NCBI RefSeq assembly: GCF_003412465.1
Contig: NZ_QTJV01000006.1
Span: 310,001-374,000, forward strand
Source of the DNA: Chitinophaga silvisoli
GTDB taxonomy: Bacteria; Bacteroidota; Bacteroidia; Chitinophagales; Chitinophagaceae
DNA: 64,000 nucleotides
Direction: 5' to 3'
Shown: positions 35,074 through 44,312 of the stretch, one piece after another
Numbering within the stretch: the stretch's first letter is position 1
How the letters are laid out: every line of letters starts with the position of its first letter
Program-made: the position numbers and the translations under genes
The notes under the pieces: generated by a model
What the model was told of the DNA's origin: nothing
What the model saw: only the letters and a program-made list of their open reading frames with translations
Databases searched by the model: none

Positions 35074-36513
35074 TTAAAATTGAAAGTAGATAAACTGGCC
35101 GCCGTCAAAAACGCCAAATAATAAGATGTACACGATCCCCATTGCATAGGAAGCATATTTTACATATACACTTGAATGCTGTAGTAAAGGCACTTCCCGT
35201 GATGAATACTCCATATAAAGTTCTACAAGGAATAACAACGTTATACCTGAAAATGCATAAAGCATAGTAAGCACCAGACTCGAATTCAACGCAGGCGGTC
35301 CTAATTCTGTAAAGATCTTCTTCACTATCAGAAATGCATCAGTCACGGTATTTGCCCTGAAAAATATCCAGGCAAACGTGACGAGACAAAATGTAGTTAC
35401 GATCTGTATGATCTTGAAGATGACAGGATTTCTGCTGATCAGGGTCATTCTGTTAAAGGCAACTCTCCATTTCTTTGATACAATTGCAAAGATCAGGTAG
35501 AAACCATTTAATGCACCCCAGATGATATAGGTCCAGTTGGCACCATGCCACAGGCCACTTACCACAAATACGATGAAGAGATTGAAATACCATCTTGGAA
35601 CCGGCACCCTGTTACCGCCTAAAGGAATATACAAATAATCTCTGAACCAGGTTGACAAAGAAATGTGCCAACGCTTCCAGAACATATCAATAGAAGTGGC
35701 AAAATAGGGACGTTTAAAATTTGTCATCAGGTTAAATCCCATCACCTGTGCGGCACCGATAGCGATATATGAATAACCTGCAAAATCACAATAAATCTGA
35801 ATGGCAAAAAAGAAAGAAGCGAGCAGTAACATGGTACCATTGTTCTCAGGTACATTGTTATAAATCGCATTTACAAATATTGCTACCCTGTCTGCAATCA
35901 CCACCTTCATAACAAGCCCCCACAACATCTTTCTCAAACCATTTTCTATCAGGGTTGCATCAGGCGAATGCTTTTCATAAAACTGATGCAAAATATTCTG
36001 TGGCCGCTCAATCGGGCCTGCTACCAACTGTGGGTAAAACATGACATACAATGCATAAATGCCCAAATGCCGTTCTGCCTTTTGATTGCCTCTGTACACT
36101 TCAATGGTATAACTCATTGCCTGAAATGTATGGAAGGACAATCCTATCGGCAGGATCATATTTAGTAAGGGTAAACCATGTGCAGTAATATGCAGCTGAT
36201 TTAGCAGCTCATTGATATTGTTCGTGAAAAAATTGTAGTATTTGAATACAGCCAATACACCAACATTTGCAATGATACTGGTGGTTAGAAAAAGTTTCCG
36301 CCTGCTCCCCTTCGAATTTTCTATTGCAATACCTGCATAATAGTCAATCAGGATGGTGAAGAAAAGTATGAGAATGTAAACAGGAATGAATGCTGCATAA
36401 AAAATACAGCTGGACAATAATAGATGGAACCATCTAAACTTATGTGGTAATAAAAAATAAATTATTGTAACAAGTGGAAAAAAGATCAGAAACTGAAAGG
36501 AGTTAAAAAGCAT
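35074..36513 (-). CDS. MBOAT O-acyltransferase (AlgI-like)
   Basis: A 479-residue inner-membrane acyltransferase from ATG 36513 (MLFNSFQFLIFFPLVTIIYFLLP), the usual N-terminus of AlgI-like proteins. The frame extends to 36576 but those 21 residues are non-family. There are about 11-12 membrane helices. Diagnostic segments are LPIGLSFHTFQAMSYTIEVYRG, FYPQLVAGPIERPQNILHQF, WKRWHISLSTWFRDYLYIPLGGNR and SGLWHGANWTYIIWGALNG with the catalytic His. It moves acetyl groups from cytoplasmic acetyl-CoA to the periplasmic side for the adjacent SGNH protein. It forms a two-gene unit separate from the 16-gene EPS operon. Confidence 0.93.
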   Translation of the reverse strand: MLFNSFQFLIFFPLVTIIYFLLPHKFRWFHLLLSSCIFYAAFIPVYILILFFTILIDYYAGIAIENSKGSRRKLFLTTSIIANVGVLAVFKYYNFFTNNINELLNQLHITAHGLPLLNMILPIGLSFHTFQAMSYTIEVYRGNQKAERHLGIYALYVMFYPQLVAGPIERPQNILHQFYEKHSPDATLIENGLRKMLWGLVMKVVIADRVAIFVNAIYNNVPENNGTMLLLASFFFAIQIYCDFAGYSYIAIGAAQVMGFNLMTNFKRPYFATSIDMFWKRWHISLSTWFRDYLYIPLGGNRVPVPRWYFNLFIVFVVSGLWHGANWTYIIWGALNGFYLIFAIVSKKWRVAFNRMTLISRNPVIFKIIQIVTTFCLVTFAWIFFRANTVTDAFLIVKKIFTELGPPALNSSLVLTMLYAFSGITLLFLVELYMEYSSREVPLLQHSSVYVKYASYAMGIVYILLFGVFDGGQFIYFQF

Positions 36514-36732
36514 AAAGGAGCTTTTGGTACAGTTTAAAAAATCCCAAATAGTCATCATAATATTGGGGCAAGGCAAAAATATATATTTTGACCTATTCCG
36601 CCAAAACTTCTGCCAGCCTATAGATCACTGATCTTTTTTACTATGATTCCGATCGGTCATTTTCCAATTGAACCTATAATGCCTATTATCACCTCATCCA
36701 TCACCAGATTTCGCCATCAACACGGTCCAAAC

Positions 36733-38325
36733 TCACCTCACCATCACCAAAGTTCCGGTCTGCTTCCTATCCTGCCCATGACTGTCCGTATAAGTGACCA
36801 TATATACATAATGCCCTGCCGGCATCATATTTCCTTTAAACATACCATCCCAGCCTCGTTCAGGATCTTTCGTTTCAAAGATCATTTCTCCCCATCGGCC
36901 ATATACAGCCATTCGAAATTCTTTCACATCGTCATGGACCACGGCCCGGAAAATATCATTTTTACCATCTCCATTTGGGCTAAAAGCTGTAGGGAGGTAT
37001 AAAGCACAACCCCGGGTTTCCCTTGAAATTTCTGCTTCTCCTTCGACCATGCAATAATTGCCGTCTGTAACCCTGATCCGGTATTTCCCATCATTGAGGC
37101 CGGTAAATATGCTATCTGACTGTTCTGATCCGGCCCCGATGATGCTATAAACATAATTAGGCGTACCTCCCTGTACAGTAAGGGCGATTGAGCCATTCTG
37201 TACTGTATTGCAGGCGATATTTCTGGCAGTGACGTTTAGGATCTTCAGCTCATCGGGCGCTGTTATCTTCAGCTTATTTACTACTACATTGCAATTTGCA
37301 GCATCCTTTATCTTCACATTGTATGAACCCGCCGGCAGCGAAGTGAAAATGGAAGAAGAGCTATAACTGGCGCCCCCGTCAATACTAAATGCATACGGAG
37401 ATACCCCGCCGGATGCAGTTAAATAAATAGCCCCGTTATCAGAATTGTAACAACTGTTATTCACCAGCGATGCTTTCACCTGTACTTCATATTCCCCGAT
37501 GACCACTTTCTGCTCTGCACTGGTACCGTTTGCACTGGTCACCCTTACCGTATACCAGCCAGGTGCCAGGTGCGACACTGTAGAATCGCTAAAATTGCCA
37601 GGGATCCAACGATAAGTATAAGGCCCTTCCCCGGCCTTTACCCTCACTGCAGCGGTACCATTGTTTGAGTTCTTGCAGGGTTTGCTGACTGATACTTCTA
37701 TCTGAGGCACTTCCCTGATAGACTCCGACAAATTATCCAGCAACATGGCCGAATATTTAGATGAATCACAGGTACCTGTGATATACGGACTGAACAACAG
37801 ATAATCGCAATCCACCTTCGGCCGGATCGTTATCTCTTTTCGCTGCCAGCCGGTATTATAAAATTCACCGGAGAGCCACAAAGTGTCATCTTTACTATTG
37901 AAGCCGTTACCCCCATAGATACCCAGTGAGCCCGCGCAGATCCTTGTGTAATAAATGGGAGGATAAGCAATGTCAAAGCTAAAGGTATAAATCTTACCTG
38001 CTTTCAATGGAGAGGAAAGCTTCTGACCAAACGTCTCATCCCAGCTATCGTCATGCATGGCACCTACATAGGTGTTCCCATCTGAAGCCAATTTATCCAC
38101 TCTATTATAACAAGGTTGGGTATCCGGCGATTTACTGCCAATCACCCATTCCGCTGGCATTATCGCCAGGCCAGCTGTACCTTCGAATGACGGATTACGT
38201 ATCGGTATATCCTGTGCTGATAAGGTTTTGCATAAACAACAGATAATGGATAAAATAATTAAAGCACGATGTAATAGAAAATACACTTTACAGACAGATG
38301 CTGTGCTCTGAATCAGTGTTATCAT
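36733..38325 (-). CDS. T9SS-secreted protein with SprB-like repeats and type B sorting domain
   Basis: A 530-residue protein with a signal peptide (hydrophobic segment about 19-37, cleavage near LSA-Q). A carbohydrate-binding-like N-terminal domain (about 40-200, IPIRNPSFEGTAGLAIMPAEW) is followed by three SprB-type repeats of 70-80 residues (e.g. NNSCYNSDNGAIYLTASGGVSPYAFSID). The C-terminus is a gliding-motility-associated/type B sorting domain with LYLPTAFSPNGDGKNDIFR, VYGRWGEMIFET and GWDGMFKGNMMPAGHYVYMVTY. It is thus predicted to leave the cell through the type IX system and stay on the surface or be released. Position beside the EPS operon suggests a matrix or adhesion role, which is inference. 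Confidence 0.9.
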   Translation of the reverse strand: MITLIQSTASVCKVYFLLHRALIILSIICCLCKTLSAQDIPIRNPSFEGTAGLAIMPAEWVIGSKSPDTQPCYNRVDKLASDGNTYVGAMHDDSWDETFGQKLSSPLKAGKIYTFSFDIAYPPIYYTRICAGSLGIYGGNGFNSKDDTLWLSGEFYNTGWQRKEITIRPKVDCDYLLFSPYITGTCDSSKYSAMLLDNLSESIREVPQIEVSVSKPCKNSNNGTAAVRVKAGEGPYTYRWIPGNFSDSTVSHLAPGWYTVRVTSANGTSAEQKVVIGEYEVQVKASLVNNSCYNSDNGAIYLTASGGVSPYAFSIDGGASYSSSSIFTSLPAGSYNVKIKDAANCNVVVNKLKITAPDELKILNVTARNIACNTVQNGSIALTVQGGTPNYVYSIIGAGSEQSDSIFTGLNDGKYRIRVTDGNYCMVEGEAEISRETRGCALYLPTAFSPNGDGKNDIFRAVVHDDVKEFRMAVYGRWGEMIFETKDPERGWDGMFKGNMMPAGHYVYMVTYTDSHGQDRKQTGTLVMVR

Positions 38326-38493
38326 AGGATAATTAAAATAGTTGTTCCTTCAATTAATGGATTCACCCCATTAAAAGGATATAGTTTTCATAGGACTAAA
38401 AAATACAACCTAAATATATAGCAATATTTTAATTATAAAAATATTAAATATTAAATAGTTTAAAAAATAACGACTTGTTAACTTAACATAAGT

Positions 38494-38533
38494 AAAAGAG
38501 GGCGCTTTCATCCAATGAAGCGCCCTCTTTTAT
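38494..38533 (-). terminator. Terminator of the 16-gene EPS operon
   Basis: Perfect 14-bp stem AAAAGAGGGCGCTT (38494-38507) / AAGCGCCCTCTTTT (38518-38531), 21 bp after the stop of the last operon gene. A-tracts and T-tracts on both sides. Confidence 0.9.
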
Positions 38534-38551
38534 TTTCCTTATAAACTGAAT

Positions 38552-39682
38552 TTAATCGAACAAATTGCGAATGATCTTTGCAACGCGCTCAAGGTCAGCC
38601 CGCATTAAATTGGAACCACTTGGCAAACACAGGCCTGTATTAAACAGTTCTTCAGAGACTCCATTTACATAAGCCGGAGCACCGGCGAATACTGGTTGTA
38701 AATGCATGGGTTTCCATAAAGGCCTGGATTCAATATTATCTGCTTCCAGTGCAAGTCTGATGTTTTCCCTGGTCACACCCTTGCTGATAGCAGGATCAAT
38801 TACCAGGGTAGTCAGCCAGAAATTGCTGAAGGAGCCAGGTACTTCTTCCAGGAATTTAATTCCTGGCAACTGACCCAGGGTTTGGGTGTAAAAAGATTTA
38901 TTGCTTCTGCGTTGTTCTACGCGTTCATGCAATACTTTTAACTGACCCCGACCGATACCTGCACAGATATTGCTCATCCGGTAGTTATATCCTACATGGC
39001 TATGTTGGTAATGGGGGGCATTGTCCCTGGCCTGGGTAGCAAGAAAACGAGCCTGTCTGACAGCTGCCTCATCATTGCTGATCAGGGCTCCGCCACCACT
39101 TGTAGTAATAATCTTGTTACCATTAAAGCTAAGGATACCATAATCGCCAAATGCACCACAGGCAGTTCCTTTATAGGAAGAGCCCAATGCTTCGGCAGCG
39201 TCTTCGATCAGTGTGATCTCATATTTGCGTGCTATGGCCACAATCTCCTCCATCTTTGCAGGCATACCATACAGGTGTACTACGATAATGGCTTTGGGTT
39301 TCTTTCCTTTTTTAATCCGGTCAATAATAACTTCTTCCAGCAGATCAGGATCCATATTCCAGGTATCCTTTTCGCTGTCCACAAAAACTGGTAATGCCCC
39401 TACATACATAATAGGATTGGCCGATGCAGAGAATGTCATACTTTGACAGATCACTTCATCTTCCCTGCCCACGCCTGCCAGGATCAAGGCCAGGTGTAAG
39501 GCAGAAGTACCTGAAGACAATGCAGCTACATGCTTTACGCCGGTAACGTTCGACAGTTCCGCTTCGAATCCGTCTACATTAGGCCCCAGGGGCGCAATCC
39601 AGTTAGCAGCGAAAGCTTCATTTACAAAGGTCAGCTCCTCTCCTCCCATATGTGGAGATGACAGCCAGATTTTTGTGTTCAT
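38552..39682 (-). CDS. pglE: PglE-like DegT-family sugar aminotransferase
   Basis: A 376-residue PLP-dependent aminotransferase expected to make UDP-4-amino-4,6-dideoxy-GlcNAc from the 4-keto sugar. PLP lysine is K190 (SFNGNKIITTSGGG), and D161 and E164 are in LIEDAAEALGSSYKG. The substrate-side HLYGMPAKMEEIVAIARKY is also family-typical. It is the last gene of the operon, 15 nt after the PglD-like acetyltransferase. Assignment to bacillosamine rather than another amino sugar rests on its place beside PglC- and PglD-like genes and on the PglF-like dehydratase at the operon start. Related DegT enzymes act on viosamine or perosamine, so sequence alone does not settle it. Confidence 0.88.
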   Translation of the reverse strand: MNTKIWLSSPHMGGEELTFVNEAFAANWIAPLGPNVDGFEAELSNVTGVKHVAALSSGTSALHLALILAGVGREDEVICQSMTFSASANPIMYVGALPVFVDSEKDTWNMDPDLLEEVIIDRIKKGKKPKAIIVVHLYGMPAKMEEIVAIARKYEITLIEDAAEALGSSYKGTACGAFGDYGILSFNGNKIITTSGGGALISNDEAAVRQARFLATQARDNAPHYQHSHVGYNYRMSNICAGIGRGQLKVLHERVEQRRSNKSFYTQTLGQLPGIKFLEEVPGSFSNFWLTTLVIDPAISKGVTRENIRLALEADNIESRPLWKPMHLQPVFAGAPAYVNGVSEELFNTGLCLPSGSNLMRADLERVAKIIRNLFD

Positions 39683-39697
39683 TATTTCTGATTATAA

Positions 39698-40297
39698 TTA
39701 TTTTCTTGTCATTGTACTTCCCGGGTTGCCTACTATCACTGCATGGTCCGGCACATTCCTGATCACTACGGTACCTGCACCTATCGTGGCCCATTTACCT
39801 ACCAGGATACCAGGTTTAATCACAGCTCCGGCACCGATATGAGTGCCTTCACCGACTGATATGCCACCACACAATGCTACGTTAGGTGAAATATGTACAT
39901 AGTCTTCTATCATGCAATCATGATCTACAGATGCATTGGTATTGATGATGCAATGGCGGCCGATCACGGTATCAGCATTGATCGTTACCCCGCCCATCAC
40001 AACTGTACCATTGCCTACCTTTGCCCTGCCTGATAAGATCGCTTTGGGATGGATGCCTTTCACAAAAGGTACATCCAGCTGTTCTGCGATCTTCCTGCGG
40101 ATATGATTATTTCCGAGGGCGATCAGCATGCCGGTGATCTTGCTGTTCCAATCACTTGTATACCGGTTTACAGGATATTCCCATAATGAATGAACAGCGG
40201 GATTGTCGTCGAACAGGCCGGCGACTTTGGTACCCTGTTCCTCCAGGATTTCCAGGATCACTTTTGCATGTCCGCTGGCACCGTACAAATAGATCAT
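39698..40297 (-). CDS. pglD: PglD-like sugar N-acetyltransferase
   Basis: A 199-residue acetyltransferase with an N-terminal Rossmann-like nucleotide-binding part (MIYLYGASGHAKVILEILEE) and a C-terminal left-handed beta-helix of hexapeptide repeats (TVVMGGVTINADTVIGRHCII...). H126 in NASVDHDCMIEDYVHISPN aligns with catalytic His125 of Campylobacter PglD. It should acetylate the 4-amino group to give UDP-N,N'-diacetylbacillosamine. It lies 12 nt downstream of the PglC-like gene and upstream of the PglE-like gene, the same three activities that cluster in Campylobacter. NeuD-type acetyltransferases are related and remain a weaker alternative. Confidence 0.88.
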   Translation of the reverse strand: MIYLYGASGHAKVILEILEEQGTKVAGLFDDNPAVHSLWEYPVNRYTSDWNSKITGMLIALGNNHIRRKIAEQLDVPFVKGIHPKAILSGRAKVGNGTVVMGGVTINADTVIGRHCIINTNASVDHDCMIEDYVHISPNVALCGGISVGEGTHIGAGAVIKPGILVGKWATIGAGTVVIRNVPDHAVIVGNPGSTMTRK

Positions 40298-40309
40298 TGG
40301 TTTTTTAAT

Positions 40310-40924
40310 TTAATTGCCCGTGAATTTTTCTGCTGTAGCAACATTGGCTGCACTGATCCCCTCCGACTTTGCCACTTTAGCAAAGGTGAGGTACAGAATC
40401 TTTAAATCCAAACCGGCACTGATATGATCTACATAATAGACATCGTAGGTAAATTTCTGTTGCCAGCTGATGGCGTTGCGGCCATTTACCTGTGCCCACC
40501 CGGTAATACCGGGCCTTACATCGTGCCTCCTGGCTTGTTCTACATTGTATAAGGGCAGGTATTCAGGCAAAAGAGGCCGTGGCCCTATCAGACTCATATC
40601 CCCTATTATTACGTTCAGGAGCTGTGGCAACTCATCCAGTGATGTTTTTCTTACAAACTTTCCAACAGGCGTTAAGCGTGCTGCATCCGGCAACAAGTTT
40701 CCTGCTGCATCCTTTTTATCGTTCATGGTTTTGTACTTCAACACCTTAAAAATCTTCCCGTTCTTTCCAGGGCGTCGCTGTAAGAAAAAGGGAGTACCAC
40801 CATTGAAAATGGCCAATAGCATGGTCATGACGATAAATACAGGGAATAATACTACGAAAGCGATTGTCGCAACTATCAAATCAATCAATCGCTTTACATA
40901 CATACTATAAAATTTGCCGGACAT
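40310..40924 (-). CDS. pglC: PglC-like initiating sugar-phosphate transferase
   Basis: A 204-residue monotopic phosphoglycosyl transferase that links the first sugar phosphate to undecaprenyl phosphate. One re-entrant membrane helix (about 13-38, LIDLIVATIAFVVLFPVFIVM) is followed by FFLQRRPGKNGKIFKVLKYKTM, the Asp-Glu catalytic dyad in SLDELPQLLNVI, GDMSLIGPRPLLPEYLPLY and RPGITGWAQVNGRNAISW. Its small size is that of PglC rather than the long WbaP/WcaJ type. Beside PglD and PglE homologues the likely donor is UDP-diNAc-bacillosamine, which would put that sugar at the reducing end of the repeat unit. Confidence 0.92.
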   Translation of the reverse strand: MSGKFYSMYVKRLIDLIVATIAFVVLFPVFIVMTMLLAIFNGGTPFFLQRRPGKNGKIFKVLKYKTMNDKKDAAGNLLPDAARLTPVGKFVRKTSLDELPQLLNVIIGDMSLIGPRPLLPEYLPLYNVEQARRHDVRPGITGWAQVNGRNAISWQQKFTYDVYYVDHISAGLDLKILYLTFAKVAKSEGISAANVATAEKFTGN

Positions 40925-40930
40925 ATATTT

Positions 40931-43069
40931 TTATTCTGATAAGGCCATTATTATCTTTTCTCTTGCTGCATCTGCCTGTGATGCATCGCCAGGTGCATCT
41001 ACCACTGACGCTGCTAATGCTTTGGCTTTTGCTGCACCTACTTTCTTCGCGTACAACTGCAGGAGTTCATAATCTTCAACTCCCATCATAAAACCTTCCC
41101 AGCGGCGGGAAGATACGATGTTATTACCATCTACATATACTACTGCGTAATTTGTGGATGCTGCAAAGTAACGCGTTTTGAGTATGTCTTTGAAAGATGG
41201 ATCTTTTGAATCGGCATAAGCCCAGAATCCAACACCGGTATATCCATTTGAAAAAGCTTTCCATGACATCAGTCTGTAATAGTTATACGGACTCAGTAGT
41301 TCTGCGTTTCCTTTTGTTGCATACATCCAGTATTTATCAGGAACCGGCGTTACTGCGGACATGACATCCTCATGTATCTGCATGATATCCATATACTGAT
41401 TTAACTGTCCGATCTTGTCTTTTGAAAGCTTTCCGACTGTCATATATAGTTTTACACCGGGTATTGCGGATTTTGCCCATTTAGAGAATGCCAGCAGTTT
41501 ATCAGCATTTTCTTCTGCAATTTCATCATATGGGTACAAATAAACATTTTGCATATTCCATCCACTCTGTGTGATAATTTTACTCAGGTTCTGGAACCAT
41601 GTTTTAAAATCTGCTTTCCAGGCATCCGACATAAAATCGTTCTTCTTACAATAAGCCAGGTTTTCCTGTGACAAAAAGTTCATGTTTAACAACAGGATTC
41701 TTGGCTTGTAATTACCAAAAGCAGATAAATACTGGCTCAGACCGGACCCGGAAGTATGTGCAAGGTCACCCAAAGCAGCTGCAGGAATTGCTGCGTTATT
41801 TATATGGTGTTCATATAAATCCTTTACAGCTGCAGCCTTCCTGGTGTTTAGCATCGGATAATTCAAATATGCCCATACGCTTGTATTTAAAGCAAACTTA
41901 CTTTCTTCAAACCTGATATTCGCTACAGACAAACTTATTGTTATTGTCTGACTGGATTTGCCATCACTTACAGTTATTGTGTTTTTGCCATTACCCACCA
42001 CTTTGCCCGTCATTTTTGCCAGGAATAATCTTGACTCTCCCGGATCCAGGTTCAGTTGTGTATCTGCTACCTGCAATGGATCGGCAGTTTGCTGATAGTT
42101 CATATGAGAGGTGAGGAATGGAACCGTATAAATAGCCAGGGAGCCAGTATGCTGATCACCTTTTGCATCAATGGTGTAATTTGCTTTGCTCTGACTTAGA
42201 TTGGTTACAATAAAGCCTACATAAGAATGTCCATTGATCACCGTTCTGACGATCATATTATCTGAAGAACGTTTCACAGGCTTATAAACTGCAGTCAGTG
42301 CATCCCATGCGTTGAAGAAATTCACAGTAAAATCAGTACCCAGCTGCTGTTTTAGCTGCATTGCAAAATCAACACCTGATGCTACTTTATTATTTTTTCC
42401 AACCGGTCCTATTGCCGCCTGGTACTGCAGGTTCTTTGCAGCCATGGCCTTGCTGGATGCATCTTTATGTAGCAGGTCGTCAACCTGGTCATCCACCGGG
42501 GTATTGCTGAAAGCCATTTTTGCCGGTGCCCCGCCACCTGTATTAAAGACCTGGATTTCATCACAAAACAACAGCACTCCCTGTACAATAGCCACCAACT
42601 TTACATAACGGGCACGTACGGTACCCGTTTTCAAAATGAAGTTGTGCACATTATAGTCTCCCGCCACATTATCCGGACTGGCTACCACGTCGCCAATATA
42701 CTGATAAGACGACTTATCATCAGAAACAAATACAAATACATTTGTCGGATAATATGCCTGTGCAACTTCTCTCCTACCGGTATTAAATGTTACCTGGTTA
42801 AAATCAACTGATTTTCCCAGATCGATCTCTATTGCTACCTTATTTACCTTAATCCAGCCAGCTGTCTGCTTATTATTCCAGAAGTAGCCTGAAGTAAAAA
42901 CCCCATTGGTCAACACAGTTCTGTCGTTCCCGGGAGCTGTGTTCGGATAGTTAGGCGGCACACTCAATGTGTACGGCCTGTTCAGAGCCAGATCCTTTTG
43001 TCCGTTAGCCACATTGCAAGCGCCTACGGCAATCATCACAATGGAAAAAAATAGTCTAATCTTTTTCAT
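40931..43069 (-). CDS. Secreted DUF4091 glycoside hydrolase with discoidin-like domain
   Basis: A 712-residue exported protein. ATG 43069 (MKKIRLFFSIVMIAVGACNVANG-Q) is chosen because it begins with a signal peptide; the upstream 47-residue extension overlaps the preceding glycosyltransferase. The N-terminal F5/8-type C-like domain (about 25-170: DLALNRPYTLSVPPNYP, GWIKVNKVAIEIDLGKSVDFNQVTFNTG, ARYVKLVAIVQ) precedes a beta domain and a C-terminal DUF4091 barrel with VYLYPYDEIAEENADKLLAFSKWAK (probable acid residues) and SSRRWEGFMMGVEDYELLQLY. A hydrolase encoded inside an EPS operon may trim, edit or release the polymer in the periplasm or outside. Its substrate specificity is unknown. Confidence 0.82.
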   Translation of the reverse strand: MKKIRLFFSIVMIAVGACNVANGQKDLALNRPYTLSVPPNYPNTAPGNDRTVLTNGVFTSGYFWNNKQTAGWIKVNKVAIEIDLGKSVDFNQVTFNTGRREVAQAYYPTNVFVFVSDDKSSYQYIGDVVASPDNVAGDYNVHNFILKTGTVRARYVKLVAIVQGVLLFCDEIQVFNTGGGAPAKMAFSNTPVDDQVDDLLHKDASSKAMAAKNLQYQAAIGPVGKNNKVASGVDFAMQLKQQLGTDFTVNFFNAWDALTAVYKPVKRSSDNMIVRTVINGHSYVGFIVTNLSQSKANYTIDAKGDQHTGSLAIYTVPFLTSHMNYQQTADPLQVADTQLNLDPGESRLFLAKMTGKVVGNGKNTITVSDGKSSQTITISLSVANIRFEESKFALNTSVWAYLNYPMLNTRKAAAVKDLYEHHINNAAIPAAALGDLAHTSGSGLSQYLSAFGNYKPRILLLNMNFLSQENLAYCKKNDFMSDAWKADFKTWFQNLSKIITQSGWNMQNVYLYPYDEIAEENADKLLAFSKWAKSAIPGVKLYMTVGKLSKDKIGQLNQYMDIMQIHEDVMSAVTPVPDKYWMYATKGNAELLSPYNYYRLMSWKAFSNGYTGVGFWAYADSKDPSFKDILKTRYFAASTNYAVVYVDGNNIVSSRRWEGFMMGVEDYELLQLYAKKVGAAKAKALAASVVDAPGDASQADAAREKIIMALSE

Positions 43070-43097
43070 CCTGCTTAGTTTTGTAATGTCAATAATA

Positions 43098-44312
43098 CTA
43101 AACAGCCTGTAGCACCTCCTTGTATCTTGCAGCTGCAATTTCCAGGGAATACTCTTCTTTGGCCAGTTTAATTGCATTTTTCTGTTGTTGCACAAGGGTT
43201 GATGAATCATTTAGATTATTGGACAGTGCAAGAGCGGCATCCCGGATGCTCATTGCCGGAGACAATACTAATCCTGCTTTATTTTCAGTAATCGCTTTGG
43301 CTTGCCATCCCTCATAATTTATTAAAACGGGCCGGGAGGCTGCCAGGCAATCAAAGTATTTATTGGCTGAATTAGCCCACATTGCTTTTACAGGGATAAA
43401 GAAGGAACTACCCATGGTACATTCTGCATATAAAAGAGGCAGCATTTTTTTGGGTACCGGGTCTACAAAAATTACTTGTTTATTCAATACGAGCCTTTCT
43501 GCTGCATACCGGAGCACTTCGTCTTTTTCCATACCGTCTCCTACGATCACGAACACTATTTCCGGGTCAATCCTGGAAGTTTCTACTGCCAGATCTACCA
43601 GGTATTTAATGCCGTTCACTACTCCAAGGGTACCTGCATAGAGAACAATCTTGCCCGATAGGGTATATTTTCTAAGGATAGGCCCTCCTTCCGGGATATT
43701 TGAAAACCTGTTGATCTCAGAGATATTACAGATCACTGTTACCTTCTCAGGTGGAGTGCCTGTGCGGGTTACAATAGAATCCTTCATATCGCTTGAAAGC
43801 GCAACTATATGTTTCGATTTCCGGTAAATATGCTTTTCGAAGGCATTCAATACGCTTATCAACAGCTTATTTTTAATAATACCCATAGCTACCGGCACTT
43901 CGGGCCACACATCCCTCACTTCGAAGATAAAAGGGGTACCATGTAGGAAACGCTTCACCAGCGCCGGTACTCCAATACTGATAGGAGTTGAAGTGGCAAG
44001 CATCACATCTCCTTTTACTTTCAACACCCTCCTGGTTGCAAAAAGCAGGAATTTCAGGAAGATCAGGATACGTTTGGAAAACCGCGTTTTGTTGCTATAC
44101 TCCTGCTTTAAGATATGCAATTCAATCCCCTCATAATTTACAACAGTCCATGTGCCCGTTAGTTCAAAGTTCTTTAAATAAGCACTGGAAGTGATCATCA
44201 CTACCTCATGCCCCTGTTCCAGGAATTTCTTTGACAGGTCGTAAGAACGGGTGCCGCCGGACATTGATGGAGTCGCAAAATATTGGTGTAAATAAATTAT
44301 TCTCTTTGACAC
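43098..44312 (-). CDS. Glycosyltransferase family 4 (first of three)
   Basis: A 404-residue GT-B glycosyltransferase. The N-terminal acceptor domain starts IIYLHQYFATPSMSGGTRSYDLSKKFLEQGHEV, the pattern of WbuB/WcaI-type GT4 enzymes, and includes PFIFEVRDVWPEVPVAMGII. The C-terminal donor domain has GKIVLYAGTLGVVNGIKYLVDLA and VIVGDGMEKDEV. The usual E-x7-E donor motif is altered around ANKYFDCLAASRPVLINYEGWQ, as is common in this subfamily. It abuts the next GT4 gene without spacer. Donor sugar and linkage cannot be assigned. It should add one sugar of the repeat unit on undecaprenyl diphosphate at the inner face of the inner membrane. Confidence 0.9.
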   Translation of the reverse strand: MSKRIIYLHQYFATPSMSGGTRSYDLSKKFLEQGHEVVMITSSAYLKNFELTGTWTVVNYEGIELHILKQEYSNKTRFSKRILIFLKFLLFATRRVLKVKGDVMLATSTPISIGVPALVKRFLHGTPFIFEVRDVWPEVPVAMGIIKNKLLISVLNAFEKHIYRKSKHIVALSSDMKDSIVTRTGTPPEKVTVICNISEINRFSNIPEGGPILRKYTLSGKIVLYAGTLGVVNGIKYLVDLAVETSRIDPEIVFVIVGDGMEKDEVLRYAAERLVLNKQVIFVDPVPKKMLPLLYAECTMGSSFFIPVKAMWANSANKYFDCLAASRPVLINYEGWQAKAITENKAGLVLSPAMSIRDAALALSNNLNDSSTLVQQQKNAIKLAKEEYSLEIAAARYKEVLQAV

